The notes under the pieces were generated by a model. That model searched no databases, was not told where the DNA came from, and saw only the letters and a list, made by a program, of their open reading frames with translations. DNA of 6,431 bases from an uncultured Collinsella sp. (GTDB lineage: Bacteria; Actinomycetota; Coriobacteriia; Coriobacteriales; Coriobacteriaceae): contig URTW01000120.1 in the NCBI GenBank assembly GCA_900550815.1, forward strand, positions 1 to 6,431. Direction: 5' to 3'. Both the position numbers and the translations under genes were made by a program. This document shows positions 6,342 through 6,431 of this stretch, piece after piece (within the stretch, counting starts at the first letter, position 1; every line of letters begins with the position of its first letter).

Positions 6342-6431
6342 GGATTCATCATTGCCTGGGGAGATGGTCGTGGTACAGGCGGAAGAGTAGCTGAGTGTGA
6401 GAAGTCTACTTATCTCTGTCTTGGCGATTTA
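6321..6431. other. Unassigned sequence beyond the glycosyltransferase break
   Basis: These bases do not continue the glycosyltransferase in any forward frame. After the TAA the same frame stays open from 6342 to the window end for 30 codons (beginning GFIIAWGDGRGTGG). On the minus strand a short frame ends in PQAMMNPYSER and a stop at about 6334-6336. Neither is recognised. The stretch could be the edge of a mobile element starting near TGTCTTCTTT (6317); the window ends before that can be tested. Confidence 0.3.

Noticed and set aside
1..6431. CRISPR array or tRNA/rRNA genes
   Set aside because: No regularly spaced repeats and no cloverleaf or rRNA-like sequence were seen on either strand.

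Overview
The window is a patchwork of horizontally mobile or accessory DNA. From 5' to 3' it holds four blocks: a GC-rich structured stretch (1 to about 260), a decayed BcgI-like restriction-methylation gene of moderate GC (407-2277, + strand), a complete, very GC-rich IS21-family insertion sequence (2246-4621, genes on the minus strand), and an AT-rich fragment of a surface-polysaccharide locus (4622-6431). The high-GC IS genes with strong AGGAGG-type ribosome sites, next to low-GC polysaccharide genes, would suit a high-GC Gram-positive such as a gut Coriobacteriia. That is inference from composition and style only; no rRNA or housekeeping gene is present to fix the taxon.

The restriction-methylation gene looks like the A subunit of a BcgI-type system, an N-terminal PD-(D/E)XK nuclease fused to an N6-adenine methylase. 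It carries three apparent lesions. Methylase motif I has Gly where an acidic residue is expected (codon 1463-1465). A one-base frameshift lies at the A-run 1849-1852. The IS21 element is inserted into its 3' end, so the last ten residues and the stop codon are supplied by the IS terminal repeat. No specificity subunit follows. The locus is read as a dead remnant.

The IS21 element is intact by eye. It has 56-bp imperfect terminal inverted repeats starting TGTTAGCG, istA with a visible D149-D211-E258 triad, and istB with Walker A and B motifs, overlapping istA by ATGA. The expected target-site duplication was not found. The left flank is the methylase gene and the right flank is the tail of a polysaccharide locus, so an IS-mediated deletion that removed the rest of the restriction system is a reasonable explanation.

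To the right of the IS, a 19-bp perfect hairpin terminates a minus-strand Wzx-like flippase gene (4731-5996). A divergent + strand family 2 glycosyltransferase gene begins at 6114 but loses family resemblance after about 69 residues, near 6320, and stops at 6341. The last ~110 bases belong to no recognised gene and may be the edge of another insertion. I did not find a convincing new biological system. The interesting content is the layered decay of the restriction system and the IS junctions.
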